Below are positions 10,474 to 19,919 of a stretch of DNA of 64,000 nucleotides, in pieces. The stretch is taken from positions 6,136,945 to 6,200,944 of the forward strand of contig JAJEKV010000008.1 in assembly GCA_021234155.1 (NCBI GenBank). The letters run 5' to 3'. Made by a program: the position numbers and the translations under genes. Source of the DNA: Isoetes taiwanensis. Its lineage: Eukaryota > Streptophyta > Lycopodiopsida > Isoetales > Isoetaceae. Each line of letters begins with the position of its first letter. Positions within the stretch are counted from its first letter, which is position 1. The notes under the pieces were generated by a model. That model was not told where the DNA came from. It saw only the letters and a list, made by a program, of their open reading frames with translations, and ran no database searches.

Positions 10474-12088
10474 GCTTCTGTAAAGGGACGGCCATCCACC
10501 CACACCTGGGTGGAGGGGCACAACGAGAGGGAATGATCAGCATCGACTCCGCCGTTCCCAAAGGGGCCGAGCGGCAAGATGATGGAGGCATGGTCGCCCT
10601 GGCACCAGCACTTGAAGTGGGAGGTCGCCCGCGGGCCAACAGCAAACAAAGACAAAGGAGAGAAGGACATGCACCGGCACCAACCGAGTGTCCATGAATG
10701 GAACCGGAACCGCGCCACCAAACGACGGCGGAGGCCAGGGAACACACATGATGAGGACTAGGTCGAGCCGAACATTGAACGTCTCGAACTTGTTGTGTGC
10801 ATCTGGAACTCCAGCATGGTAGGTGGAAGAGTTTCCGCCGCCGTTCCCGACACAAAGAGGGTAAAAGCACATCTCCAACCATCCAAGGCCCATGCATTGC
10901 GGCGAGAGCAGGGGCCACCAACCACAACGAGGCCGGCAATCCAGAACGAGGCCACAAAGCTGCCACAATGGAGTGGAACCAACCGCCATGAACGAGCCAA
11001 ATGGGACCCAATGGGGCAACAGAAACACGAGCAAGGCACCACCACAAAGACAACCCAACCGAACGGGTCCGAGAGGGAGGGCACGACGGAGCCAAGCCCA
11101 AAACCAACATCACATTTCCAACAGGCCTTGGCAACCTTCCGACGACCCCGTTTCCGGGGAGGCTGGTCGGACACCGAGGCCGAATTTCCAACATTGAGGA
11201 ACTAACACGCCAAAGCCAACCAAAGGCAGACGGAAACAACGGAGGGCACCAAAATCAGGTGTAGCACACAAACCCGAGGAACCGAATCCTTTAGAACCGA
11301 CGGCGGAGCACGACGCGAGTCAGGGACCCGCGTCGTAGCACGCAACAACAAGGTGAAATGCACTTCCCAACTTCCAACTCAATCTGAACACGCACAAATC
11401 CCACAAGCCTTGAACCAACCGAGCAAAGCTACCAGCCATTTAGTTCAAACCAACAACCAGCCCAACTAGCCAAGGCTAAGATGCCGCCGCATCGCACCGG
11501 CTATCCGGGTCTCCGGGCTAACCGACAAGCCACCAGCCAAACGTTCCCTCACACGACGTGCATCACCAACAGACCAACAATGCGAGTCCAACACCGAGCC
11601 AACCAACCGGGCGAAGGAAGGAGCCAATCGGTCGGGCACAACCCAAGGAGGAACTTGAGTCGTACCAATGAGATGAACCAAGCCAAGAAACCAGAGGTGA
11701 CCAAACCCGGTGGAGCCAAAATTAAAACGACCAATCGGAACCAACCCGGTCGGGTGGGGAGCCGACTAACCGGGAGGGACCGAGGGAAGGGGAACCGACC
11801 ACCATGACCAACCCAAGTTGGGATCTTAAGTGGGTTTTCTACTAAGTGCCCAGCCGAAACCAACCGGAGGTGGCCAAAATCGAGGTGCCTTCACAGGGAA
11901 CCAACCGATTAGCCGACCAACCAAAACGACCAACGGAACCAACCAGTCAGGTGGGCAGCCGACTAACCGGAGGGACCGAGGGAAGGGGAACCGACCAGTC
12001 CTGACCAACCCAAGTAGGGATCTTACACAAGGCCCCCAAAAAATAATTGTTATTAGTTTTCTACAATAGTCTTTGCATAAAACCACTA
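10474..12088 (-). other. rDNA 5' ETS / intergenic spacer remnant
   Basis: GC-rich DNA directly upstream of the 18S start, in the same orientation, is expected to be external transcribed spacer and IGS. It is rich in CCAACCGR-type motifs and holds sub-repeats (see 11724-12025). Long open frames on both strands (up to 258 codons) reflect low stop density in GC-rich spacer, not genes. On the minus strand, TTATTTTTTGGGGGCC near 12028-12045 loosely resembles the TATA-then-G-run layout of plant Pol I start sites; this is a weak guess. The spacer is interrupted at 12089 by a Helitron. Confidence 0.7.
11724..12025. repeat. IGS sub-repeat pair, offset 199 bp
   Basis: Two units of about 105 bp (11724-11828 and 11923-12025) share AAAACGACCAA, AGCCGACTAACC, GACCGAGGGAAGGGGAACC and GGGATCTTA. 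Such sub-repeats are usual in plant rDNA spacers. The second unit lies inside the duplicated segment and recurs at about 41867-41969. Confidence 0.8.
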
Positions 12089-14145
12089 TCTTATATTATA
12101 ATGTTGTGTAATGGACCGCACCCTAAATCGGACGGTCGAGGATTTGATTGACCAATGGTGGAGATGATGTGTGCGTGTCTTCAACTAAAATTTCATCTTG
12201 ACTATGGCTTCAATATGAAAGGGAAAAGGAAAAAGGAAAAAGGAAAAAGGAAAAGGAAAAGGAAAAGGAAAAGGGAAAAGGGAAAAGGGAAAAGGGAAAA
12301 GGGAAAAGGGAAAAGGGGAAGGGGAAGGGGAAGGGAAAAGGAAAAACGATGAAAGGGAAAAAAGGAAACGGAAAAGGGAAGGGAAAAGGAAAAAAGCGAT
12401 GAAAGGGAAAAGGGAAAAACGATGAAAGGAAAAAGGGAAAAGGGAAAAGGGAAAAGGAAAAGGGGAAGGGAAAAGGAAAAAAAAGATGAAAGGGAAAAGG
12501 GAAAAGCGGAAAAGGAAAAGGGAAAAGGGAAAAGGGAAAAGGGAAAAGGAAAAGGGGACGGGAAAAGGAAAAAACGATGAAAGAGAAAAGGGAAAAGGGA
12601 AACGGAAAAGGGGAAGGGAAAAGGAAAAATGATGAAAGGGAAAAGGAAAAGGAAAGGGAAAAGGGAAAAGGAAAAGGAAAAGGGGAAGGAAAAAGGAAAA
12701 ACGATGAAAGGGAAAAGGGAAAAGGAAAAGGGAAAAGGAAAAGGAAAAAAATGAAAGGGAAAAGGGGAAAAGGGAAAAGGAAGAGGGGAAGGGAAAAGGA
12801 AAAAACGATGAAAAGGAAAAGGAAGAGAGGAAGGGAAAAGGAAAAAAAACGATGAAAGGGAAAAGGGAAAAAGGAAAAGGAAAAGGAATAGGGGAAGGGA
12901 AAAGGAAAAACGATGAAAGGGAAAAAAGGAAAAGGGAAAAGGAATAAAGGAAAGGTAAGAGGAAAAGGAAAGAGAAGGAGAAAAAGGAAAATGGAAAGAT
13001 AAAAGAAAATAGAAAAAGGAATAGAATAGGCGAGGGGGAAAGGGAACGGAAAAAGAGCACCACGAGAAGGGTAAGAAGTAAAGGTGAGAAAAGGAGAAAA
13101 GGTAAGGGAAAATAAGAAAAGGTTGCAAAAGTCTATGGGAAAAAGAAAAGTAAAAAGGAAAAGAGAGGGGAAAAGGGAAAAAAGAGAACTTGGGAAAAGG
13201 GAACGAGAAAAAAGAAAAAAAAGGAAAGGGCGTGAAAAAAGGGGAAAAGAGAAAGGGTGAAGAAAGAGAAAAAGGAAAGCAAAAAAGAGCATCGAGAAAA
13301 GGAAGAGGGAAAGGATGGAAAAATGAGGAAAAGGTGGGGGAAATTAGAATAGACAAAGGGTAGGGAGCAAGGAATAGGAAAAGAGGAAGGAGAAAAGAGC
13401 ACGAAAAAAAGGGGGAAGAGGGAAAAGGGTGAGGAAATAGAAAAAAAAGAAAGGGAAAAAAAAGAGTATGGGAAAGGAAAAAAAAAAAGAAACAAGAAAG
13501 GAGAAAGTGGAAAGGGGAAAAGGGGAAGAAGATGGGGAAAAGAAGGAAAAAAGGGTACATAAAAAAGGTTGAGAAAAGGGAATGGAAAGAGGCATATGAA
13601 AAGCGAAAGGGAAAATGTAAAGGAAGGGGAAAGAGAAAGGAAAGGGAAAAAGGGAACATCGCAAAGCAAAAGGGTGGGGAAAGTATGAAAAAGGAATGGA
13701 AAGTTGAAAGGAAAAGGGAAGCGGAAAAAGGAGAAGGGAAAGCAAAAAGAGCATGAGGAAAAGAGGAGAGAGAAATGGGAAAAGAGATGGGGAAAAGGGC
13801 ACGTGATCAAGAGGAAGAGGGTGGGGAAAGGAAGAAAAGGGCACATGAAAAGGTAAGCAAAAGAGAACGAAAAAAATGCATGAGAAACGGGAAAGAGAAA
13901 AGGAAAAGGAAAAGGAAGAGGAAGGGGAAAAGGAAAGGGAAAGAGAGTAGTGGAAAAATGGAAGAGCGGGGAAAGATAAAAAGGAAGGGAAAAAGCTGAT
14001 AAGAAAAAGAGAAAGAAAAAAAGGGGAAGGGGAAAGGGAAGGCAAAGGGAGGGAGAACGGGGTTAGAAAAAAAAAGGGAGAATAAAAAAAGAAAGAAATT
14101 AAAGGTTCCTAATTTATGCCCAGCAAGGCTGGGTACCATTACTAG
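12089..14145 (+). mobile_element. Non-autonomous Helitron with polypurine cargo (copy A)
   Basis: Helitrons are rolling-circle DNA transposons that insert between A and T without target duplication, begin with TC, and end in CTRR after a short hairpin. Here the 5' end is TCTTATATTATAATGTT at 12089, preceded by A. The 3' end has hairpin GCCCAGC-AAG-GCTGGGT (14118-14134), then ACCATTACTAG ending at 14145, followed by T. The ends match the second Helitron at 59664-61475, for which an empty site is visible. About 125 bp of unique 5' sequence is followed by about 1.9 kb of purine-only repeats. No Rep/helicase gene is present, so it depends on an autonomous partner. It interrupts rDNA-derived spacer. 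Confidence 0.82.
12217..14098 (+). repeat. Polypurine tract (GGGAAAA / GGAAAA repeats), copy A
   Basis: About 1.88 kb is nearly all A and G on the plus strand. The first part (to about 12940) is a higher-order repeat of GGGAAAAGG blocks separated by an AACGATGAAA spacer every 50-70 bp. The later part is less regular, with AAAGAGCATG-like and GGGCACG-like interruptions. Runs of GGG spaced by AAAA (for example 12270-12330) meet the simple pattern for G-quadruplexes, and the strand asymmetry permits triplex formation. Frames of up to 485 codons on the minus strand (Phe/Pro/Ser/Leu only) are translations of the repeat and not genes. Confidence 0.9.
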
Positions 14146-14880
14146 TAATAAAATAATGTTACTTTGTGGGTTAATATGTTGAATAATCATGACCATTTTG
14201 TTAGCATAGTTCCTCATCATAGTTCTTTATAATGGTTACTTTATTTAGTTTAGTACCATGTTTTATTGCTACACTCTTTTGAGTACGTTGTGCAATAAAT
14301 CACTAATGATTTTGAATTTTTATTGTTTGTGTAACTTAGAGTGGTTTCTTGGTAAGGTTACCTATATTTCCTCATGAACTAATGTTATTTTGTCTAAACT
14401 TTGTGCTAGTTAAGTGGTAATGGTTTTTCATCAAGATAGTGATTATTGTAACAACGTAAATGCTAATGGTTTTTTCATCCAAATAGTGATATTAAAACAA
14501 TGCAACTGATATTAGTTGAATAAATATACTAAGACATATTCAATTTATGAACCATTGCCATTGGAACAATGCAACTAGTAGTGGCTGAATAAATGAACTA
14601 AGACATGCTTTAACTTGAACCATTGCCATTTTGCAAACATAAGTGATTGAGAGTTTCTTCGTCAATTGGCATGCAAAACCAACACCATTAAAAAATTTGA
14701 CACACGCTTTTATATTAAAACAACATATTGTTAAATTAAAAAGCATGTGCATTTGCAATATTATATGAAGTTAAACAAAGAAACATTCCAACCAATTTCA
14801 AGGGACAGGGATTTGAACCCTGGTATTTCCATTTGGCCTAAACATGCAATCGACAAATCACAAAAGCCAAACAACACAGC
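14146..14880. other. AT-rich spacer after the Helitron
   Basis: No gene is recognised. A repeated motif (TGCAACTRRTA...GTTGAATAAAT / GGCTGAATAAAT) occurs twice at about 14500-14600. A perfect T-arm-like hairpin (CAGGG-ATTTGAA-CCCTG) at about 14806-14823 has no tRNA around it. Confidence 0.4.
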
Positions 14881-14885
14881 TTGCA

Positions 14886-16376
14886 CCTCTCCAAACCCCG
14901 CTGAATTATGATCTTCACCAAAATCTTTGCAAACAGAATAGGCTTTTATTTTAGCCATGTCATCGTACTTATGCCAAAACATCTGAATAAAATTAAATCA
15001 TCACAAACATGATTAGCTGAAAGAAAAGTACCATAGCACCCTCTGCACACCTTAGACGCACATGAAGTAGAACCACATGGAAAAGGATCACAAGAAACTT
15101 GCTTGATTAAATGAGTCTCAGGAAGCAATTATCCTGCATAATCCTAGCATTAGTATTTCATGAAAGGAAACCTACTAATAATTATCACTAGAAGATCTAT
15201 ATTACCAACAACAAGCAGGGAAGACATTAACAACCTCGAAAGCAAAAAAAAAAAAAAGCAATACAGTAACATTATGCAAGCAAATTTCAAAAGCTATTTG
15301 TACAAAATTATCGATGACTAAATATAACACAGCAAACAGAGGGATTTCTGAAGATCCAACCTGGAATAACGCTTCATATTTCCAACTCATGGGAAGGATC
15401 TGATCTTTTGGCTCTGTAACGGACTTCTGCAAACATATGAGGATTAACAGTTAGAATACTTAAGAGCTCCAAAGTCATGTAATGGTACCAGAATCAATCT
15501 CAAGTACTATTTTAAGCTAAAAAAATTATGTTGCTATAACTGCAAAGTGCAATCCAGAATGGAGGACCTTACAATGATTGGTACTACTCATCTATGACAA
15601 ACTAAACAACAAATGAGTCTGCAGTAAATAAAAAATTTAGAATGCAGCAGAATCATAAAATAAAGAGAAAAATTTGGAGGGACAACAAGCAAGGATTTCG
15701 TAGAGAGTCAAGAGACTAAAACTGAGTGTATAGATTGCACTTTGTAATCTTGTACTTACCAAAGCCGCACTTTGTCTCTTATCTCTAGGTATATAAAGAT
15801 CACCGCGAATATAAATATCACATCGCCCCCTGAACTAAATTATCCAGAACTCCGAACTAAACATCATCTAAATTATCCAGATAGAAAGAATAAAGTCAAG
15901 GACAGAATATACAAGATTTCTAAAGAACAAAACACATGAACATGGAATAAACAGGCTCACAATTGCAGGATCTGGTTCTAGGCACATACATATTTCTAGA
16001 ATCCACCGCAAGAAAAAAAACACAACTGATGGGGCTGCTTTCTCCCGGTCTGAATCGCAACGAGGCAATGCAGCAAACTTCGAGGATACGGACTGATCTG
16101 CATCACAAAACAGAATGATACACAGATAGACCGTGAACGCTCCTTATTGGAATAGACCATTAAAACACTGCTTACTAGAGAAGAGCCCTAAAATGCTGCT
16201 TTCAGTGTGCTGCTATGTGACTAGATCGTCTGCTCCTCCTTATAAGAAACGAAAGTAGTCGAACATAGAAGCGCGCATAGCCTATGCAGAAAAAAGCGGC
16301 GGCAAAAAGTATTCACCTTTAGGTTTAGACGAGGAGCGTCCAGAGAAGAAAAGCCGCAAGAAAATTTCATCGTCAT
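14886..16376 (-). CDS. Putative multi-exon gene of unknown function
   Basis: I do not recognise this gene. Exon-like blocks on the minus strand are joined by reasonable splice signals. Block 1 is 16317-16376, starting ATG at 16376, 20 codons (MTMKFSCGFSSLDAPRLNLK), donor GTGAAT. Block 2 begins at about 16097 after CTGCAG-type sequence. Block 3 (about 15359-15426) encodes KSVTEPKDQILPMSWKYEAL and has a GTTGGA donor. Block 4 (about 14990-15115) is Cys-rich with CDPFPCGSTSCASKVCRGC. Block 5 (about 14886-14983) starts MFWHKYDDMAKIKAYSVC. Reading phase between blocks 1 and 2 could not be reconciled, so the model is only a guess. The short Ser/Arg/Phe-rich start would suit an organelle transit peptide, but this is speculation. 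A non-coding transcript or pseudogene is possible. It is duplicated at 44694-46180. Confidence 0.28.
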
Positions 16377-16498
16377 TTCCTTTAGGGTTAGGTTAAGAGC
16401 CAAATATGCCATTACGTATAAGGGAAAATACCTTTAGAGGGTTTTTCGGGAATATCCCGTTGATTACATACTAGGTAATTGCTATGATAAGAGCCATC

Positions 16499-16565
16499 CG
16501 CCTTGTAAAGGCGGGCCGCTCGTGCACCGCCGAGTCTGGCAGCGCCGCCAATCCCTTTACAGGCA
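16499..16565. repeat. GC-rich hairpin-forming segment
   Basis: GCC(T)TGTAAAGG near 16499 and CCTTTACAGGC near 16552 are inverted around a GC-rich centre. Copy B (46305-46375) keeps the arms, but its centre is altered at CTG/CAG triplets. The overlapping 91-codon plus-strand frame (16484-16759) includes a GAGAAGCTATGGC motif twice and shows no known domain. Confidence 0.45.
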
Positions 16566-16799
16566 GAATGGCCGACTCATCGCAATTATTAGTAGGTAAT
16601 AACTGTTTGCTAAAATTACGTCCAGTACTAATTTGCCCCCGCATAACCTTGAAAATTTCTCTCAGCGGCGACGGCGGAGAAGCGATGGCAGAGGCTATAG
16701 TTGAGAAGCTATGGCAAACCACAGATGGGGCTATGGCTGAGAAGCTATGGCGAAGATAAAGATGAGAGATGGGTTCTTTAAGATCAAACGGAACCGCTA

Positions 16800-17840
16800 T
16801 GGGCATTCATCTGTGCCATTCCCAGAAAATTTGGGAAAAAAAGCTCTGTATCTTGCAAGAGATTTAGTCTCTGCAGCCATAACAGATGAAACAGTGAGAT
16901 GAAATAAGAAATAAACAGAGTTTATCTGCCGGAGTAAAGCTTAAAAGAACGTCTATCTCTGTCTTAATCAATGCGGCCATTCCCCAACTTATGTATGTTA
17001 TGTTTGCGGTGTTATGTATCACAACTTAAAATCTTAGGAATTTTGCACCAGAACAAAGGACATTTAGGTGCCTCTTATATCAACGGGGTTGTATATCTAT
17101 AGAACCATGTGCCTACTCTTTTGAACGTAAGACGAGTAATATCCCATATAGTGAGTATGTCAATAAGCCTTAAATTATCTTTTTGTTTTCTACATGATAT
17201 TTTTGCTGATAAAGTTAAAAATTTACCATCAAATTTTCACTAATGGTGACATGTTGGCCTATGTGTCTTTGATTACATGTATAAGTGGCTAATCTCAAAA
17301 ATTTAAACAAAATGCCAATCCCAATCCCAACCTGATTAATTGCTCGAATTGTGTGTGCTAGGTTCTTCAGGCACCTCTTCAGGTAATTTGCTCATAAAAG
17401 ATGTTCAAATAAAAAATTACAAATACTACACTTCAACATAAAAATATGTAGCATAATAACAGGGGGGCTTTTTTGTGTTTTTGTACGCTTTTCACAAAGG
17501 TTTTCCTAAGATTTCATGGCGTATTCGAATGGATGTACTAATGCGTACATCTAGAGTGCACCATTTCTTATTCGTTGATTTAGCTTTTTTTTTTCAATGG
17601 TCCAACATTCAAGGGCTCACAACAAAAGCCCTCTTTTTATTTTAGGGGCTGAACATGCAAGCCAAATTAATGTTTTTGTGATCAGAGTGGAAACAGATTT
17701 GGATCTGTGTTGTTTGTTGCCATACTGAATCTGTCTGTGTGTTGTTTGGTGATTGCATCTCCAATCTTTGGCTTCAGTCTTGGGGAAACATTAGGTCTGG
17801 CAGGGGTATATCAAATATATTCAGCCATATCTGGAGCTTT
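16800..17840. other. AT-rich stretch, no gene recognised
   Basis: Only short frames are seen. The 60-codon frame at 17707-17889 has a hydrophobic N-terminal half, then runs into the translated-wrong-frame MSRB exon, so I do not call it. Confidence 0.4.
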
Positions 17841-17843
17841 TAA

Positions 17844-17905
17844 GAGGAGTGGCGGGCAGAGCTTAGACCCGAGCAATTTCGCAACTTAAGGAAGAAAGGA
17901 ACCGA
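17844..17905 (+). pseudogene. MSRB exon remnant, copy 1 of a local duplication
   Basis: Encodes EEWRAELRPEQFRNLRKKGT plus the first two bases of the next codon, directly before a GTAAGT donor. This matches the N-terminal segment of plastid/cytosolic methionine-R-sulfoxide reductase B (usual form EEWRAILSPEQFRILRQKGTE). MsrB reduces methionine-R-sulfoxide in oxidised proteins. A TAA lies immediately upstream in frame, so this copy lacks its own start. About 140 bp including the donor and the start of the intron is repeated at 18042-18181. The downstream MSRB exons with the zinc-binding CxxC pairs and catalytic Cys are absent. Confidence 0.6.
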
Positions 17906-17980
17906 GTAAGTAAAGCTCGTTCGTATTCTTGTGTTTGGTTTGTGGAAACAAATAGAAACCCTAGCCATAGTTGCGTTGCC

Positions 17981-18105
17981 AGCAGCATTATCAGGGTTTC
18001 CAATGGCGCACAAACAGCTCCTTCTCCAGTGGCCAAAAGTGAAGAGGAGTGGCGGGCAGTGCTTACACCCGAGCAATTTCGCGTCTTAAGGAAGAAAGGA
18101 ATCGA
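17981..18105 (+). pseudogene. MSRB first-exon remnant, copy 2
   Basis: The open frame encodes SSIIRVSNGAQTAPSPVA, then KSEEEWRAVLTPEQFRVLRK and KGI, ending at a GTAAGT donor (18106). The KSEEEWRA...PEQFR...RKKG pattern is the conserved start of plant MsrB. An ATG at about 18003 (GTTTCCAATGGCG) is one frame off, so the natural start may have been lost by a single-base change, or transcription may start further up. No later MSRB exon follows within the next kilobase. The element and its neighbour at 17844 are a tandem exon duplication about 200 bp apart. Confidence 0.62.
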
Positions 18106-18582
18106 GTAAGTAAAGCTCGTTCATATTCTTATGTTTGGTTTGTGGAAACAAATAGAAACCCTAGCCATAGTTGCTTTGTCAACAGCATGATCAGAACTGT
18201 CGCTCACAGCATTGTTTTCTGATGCCTTGTTATGGCAAAAACTAGGGTTGCATGCATGAATAGCTGTGTTATGCAGGGGCAAGGGCCGATGCAGAGGCCG
18301 GGGCGATGCAGGGGCACAGTTTAGCAGACAGGACAGACCCTGTTTACCATATGGCCATGTGGGCTCCCCCCTGTTTTTGTGCAGACTGCATCCCTTGCAT
18401 CAGAGATTGGTATGGCTGGATTTGGAGCTCTGCTCTGGAATTTTTGATTGGTTATTGATTAGGATTTGTTGCATTTTGTTGCAAGTCTTGTGAGATGACG
18501 CTTGAGCCATTACAATACACCTAATAGATCCTTGCAATGCGTGCATTCAGCATGTACATCCGGCAATCTTAAAACCTGGGAC

Positions 18583-18987
18583 ATGGAAGCAGCGGAACAA
18601 GGTCCTCTAGATGTCCCATTCATTGCATCCTTATTGCAGAGATGTGCAGATCGTAAAGATCTGACTGAAGTTAAGCGCATTGACCATCTCATCACTGAAA
18701 ATGGCCATCAAATAGGTGGATATGTGGCAAACGTTCTAATTCAAGTGTATGGAAAATGTGGAGCTTTGGAGGATGCAAAGAAGATTTTTGAAAGCATGGA
18801 TTGTCGTAATGTTTTTTCATGGAATATTATGGTTAATGCGTATATTCAGCATGGACGCCTACAGGATGCAATTAACTTGTTTCAGAACTCACTAATTTTA
18901 CCTCACATATACTGCAGCACATATGACGTTATATTTGGTGACTTAAGGATGCCTGCTGTGGCTTGCATTGAAATGCTGTTGCATTGA
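18583..18987 (+). pseudogene. Truncated PPR protein gene (PLS-type fragment)
   Basis: From ATG at 18583 the frame begins MEAAEQGPLDVPFIASLLQR and runs through YGKCGALEDAKKIFESMDCR and NVFSWNIMVNAYIQHGRLQD. These are the leading repeat and first one and a half motifs of a pentatricopeptide repeat protein of the PLS class, which bind organellar RNA and often direct C-to-U editing. After AINLFQN (about 18888) homology ends, and a short unrelated tail leads to a stop at 18987. A full member would have ten or more repeats plus E/DYW domains, so this is a 5' fragment. Its duplicate (48392-48690) has frameshifts at CAG/CTG sites that may be sequence errors. Confidence 0.72.
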
Positions 18988-18989
18988 AA

Positions 18990-19512
18990 TGATGTGCTTT
19001 TTTAATGAGCTGATCCAGTTAAACCAGTATGGTATGACATGGAGAAGAACAATTCAATTCGATAAATGTGGGACTTAGTCTTGTCCTGGTTGATGCAGCA
19101 GTTGTGGCTTACACATGATCTCTAGCAAATTATTATTATTTCTTTCAGTCTAGCTGCATGAAAATAGCGGTTTAACAATCTTCTTTTGTTTCTTCTATAT
19201 GTTCATCTTTTTGAGTTGTGTTGCAGATAGCTCTTCTCTAGGAATATTCATTAAGTTTACTTGCATTCTCTTTTTACTTAACACATTGTTTTCTACTTGT
19301 ATTTCGTAACGAGGCACACACCGAAATGACAATTTCAATTGCAAAGCAAGATTCAAACTTTGAATTAAAAATGCACTAAATAAAGATACTTTTGGACTTT
19401 AATCTCTCGTCTTTTTATCACTCTAACATCTCCCAAATGTTTACCTACATATAACAACCAACATATAATTACTATTAACATTAATTAGCCCCGAAGGGGC
19501 AAAAATTTTTTT
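18990..19512. other. AT-rich stretch, no gene recognised
   Basis: No coding or RNA signal is seen apart from a small GCCCC-GAA-GGGGC hairpin at about 19488-19500, just left of the MITE. Confidence 0.4.
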
Positions 19513-19514
19513 TA

Positions 19515-19916
19515 ACCTATAACAAAAACCATTACATTGCACGCCTTACAATTAAATTCCCCCTTAAACCCCCTTTGGTTTGGGTGCATATTCACACGGG
19601 GGTGGCGTAGGGGCAGCGAGAGCCCCCTTGTAATTATGTTTTGCACGCATTAAAAACCAACACCATATAGTATATTGCTTGAAATCTTATAGTATTTTGA
19701 AAATCTTGTTATACAGTATAACAAATTCTATACATCCATACCCCACAAACGAGGAACTTTGTGTACAGTGTAGATTAAGGAATAAGGGGTGAATATGCCT
19801 ATCCAACAGCTCTCGTTGCCCGGAGTCACCCCCGTGTGAATATGCACCCAAACCAAAGGGGGTTTAAGGGGGAATTTAATTGTAAGGCGTGCAATGTAAT
19901 GGTTTTTGTTATAGGT
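19515..19916. mobile_element. MITE with about 90-bp near-perfect terminal inverted repeats
   Basis: Termini ACCTATAACAAAAACCATTA (19515) and its reverse complement (ending 19916) begin inverted repeats that match almost perfectly for about 90 bp. Weaker pairing continues through GCGAGAGC / GCTCTCG. The 402-bp element is flanked by TA on both sides, which fits Tc1/mariner-type target duplication; another superfamily cannot be excluded. It has no coding capacity. Near identity of the arms implies a young insertion. It is present at the same place in copy B (49325-49723), so it predates the duplication. Confidence 0.85.
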
Positions 19917-19919
19917 TAG

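Noticed and set aside
10428-12086. GC-rich ORFs of 90-258 codons on both strands
   Set aside because: They overlap each other on both strands in rDNA spacer; open frames come from GC content and sub-repeats.
12217-12350. Interstitial telomere sequence
   Set aside because: Units are GGGAAAA/GGAAAA, not TTTAGGG; no true telomeric heptamer runs are seen.
12340-12940. CRISPR-like alternation of repeat (GGGAAAAGG) and spacer (ACGATGAAA)
   Set aside because: Eukaryotic low-complexity array with no unique spacers and no cas genes.
12185-14220. Very long minus-strand ORFs (up to 485 codons; also 572 and 499 codons in the later tracts)
   Set aside because: They are translations of A/G-only repeats (Phe, Pro, Ser, Leu only), overlap in all frames, and lie inside Helitrons.
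14797-14830. tRNA gene (perfect T-arm CAGGG-ATTTGAA-CCCTG)
   Set aside because: No matching acceptor stem, anticodon arm or properly spaced A-box on either strand.
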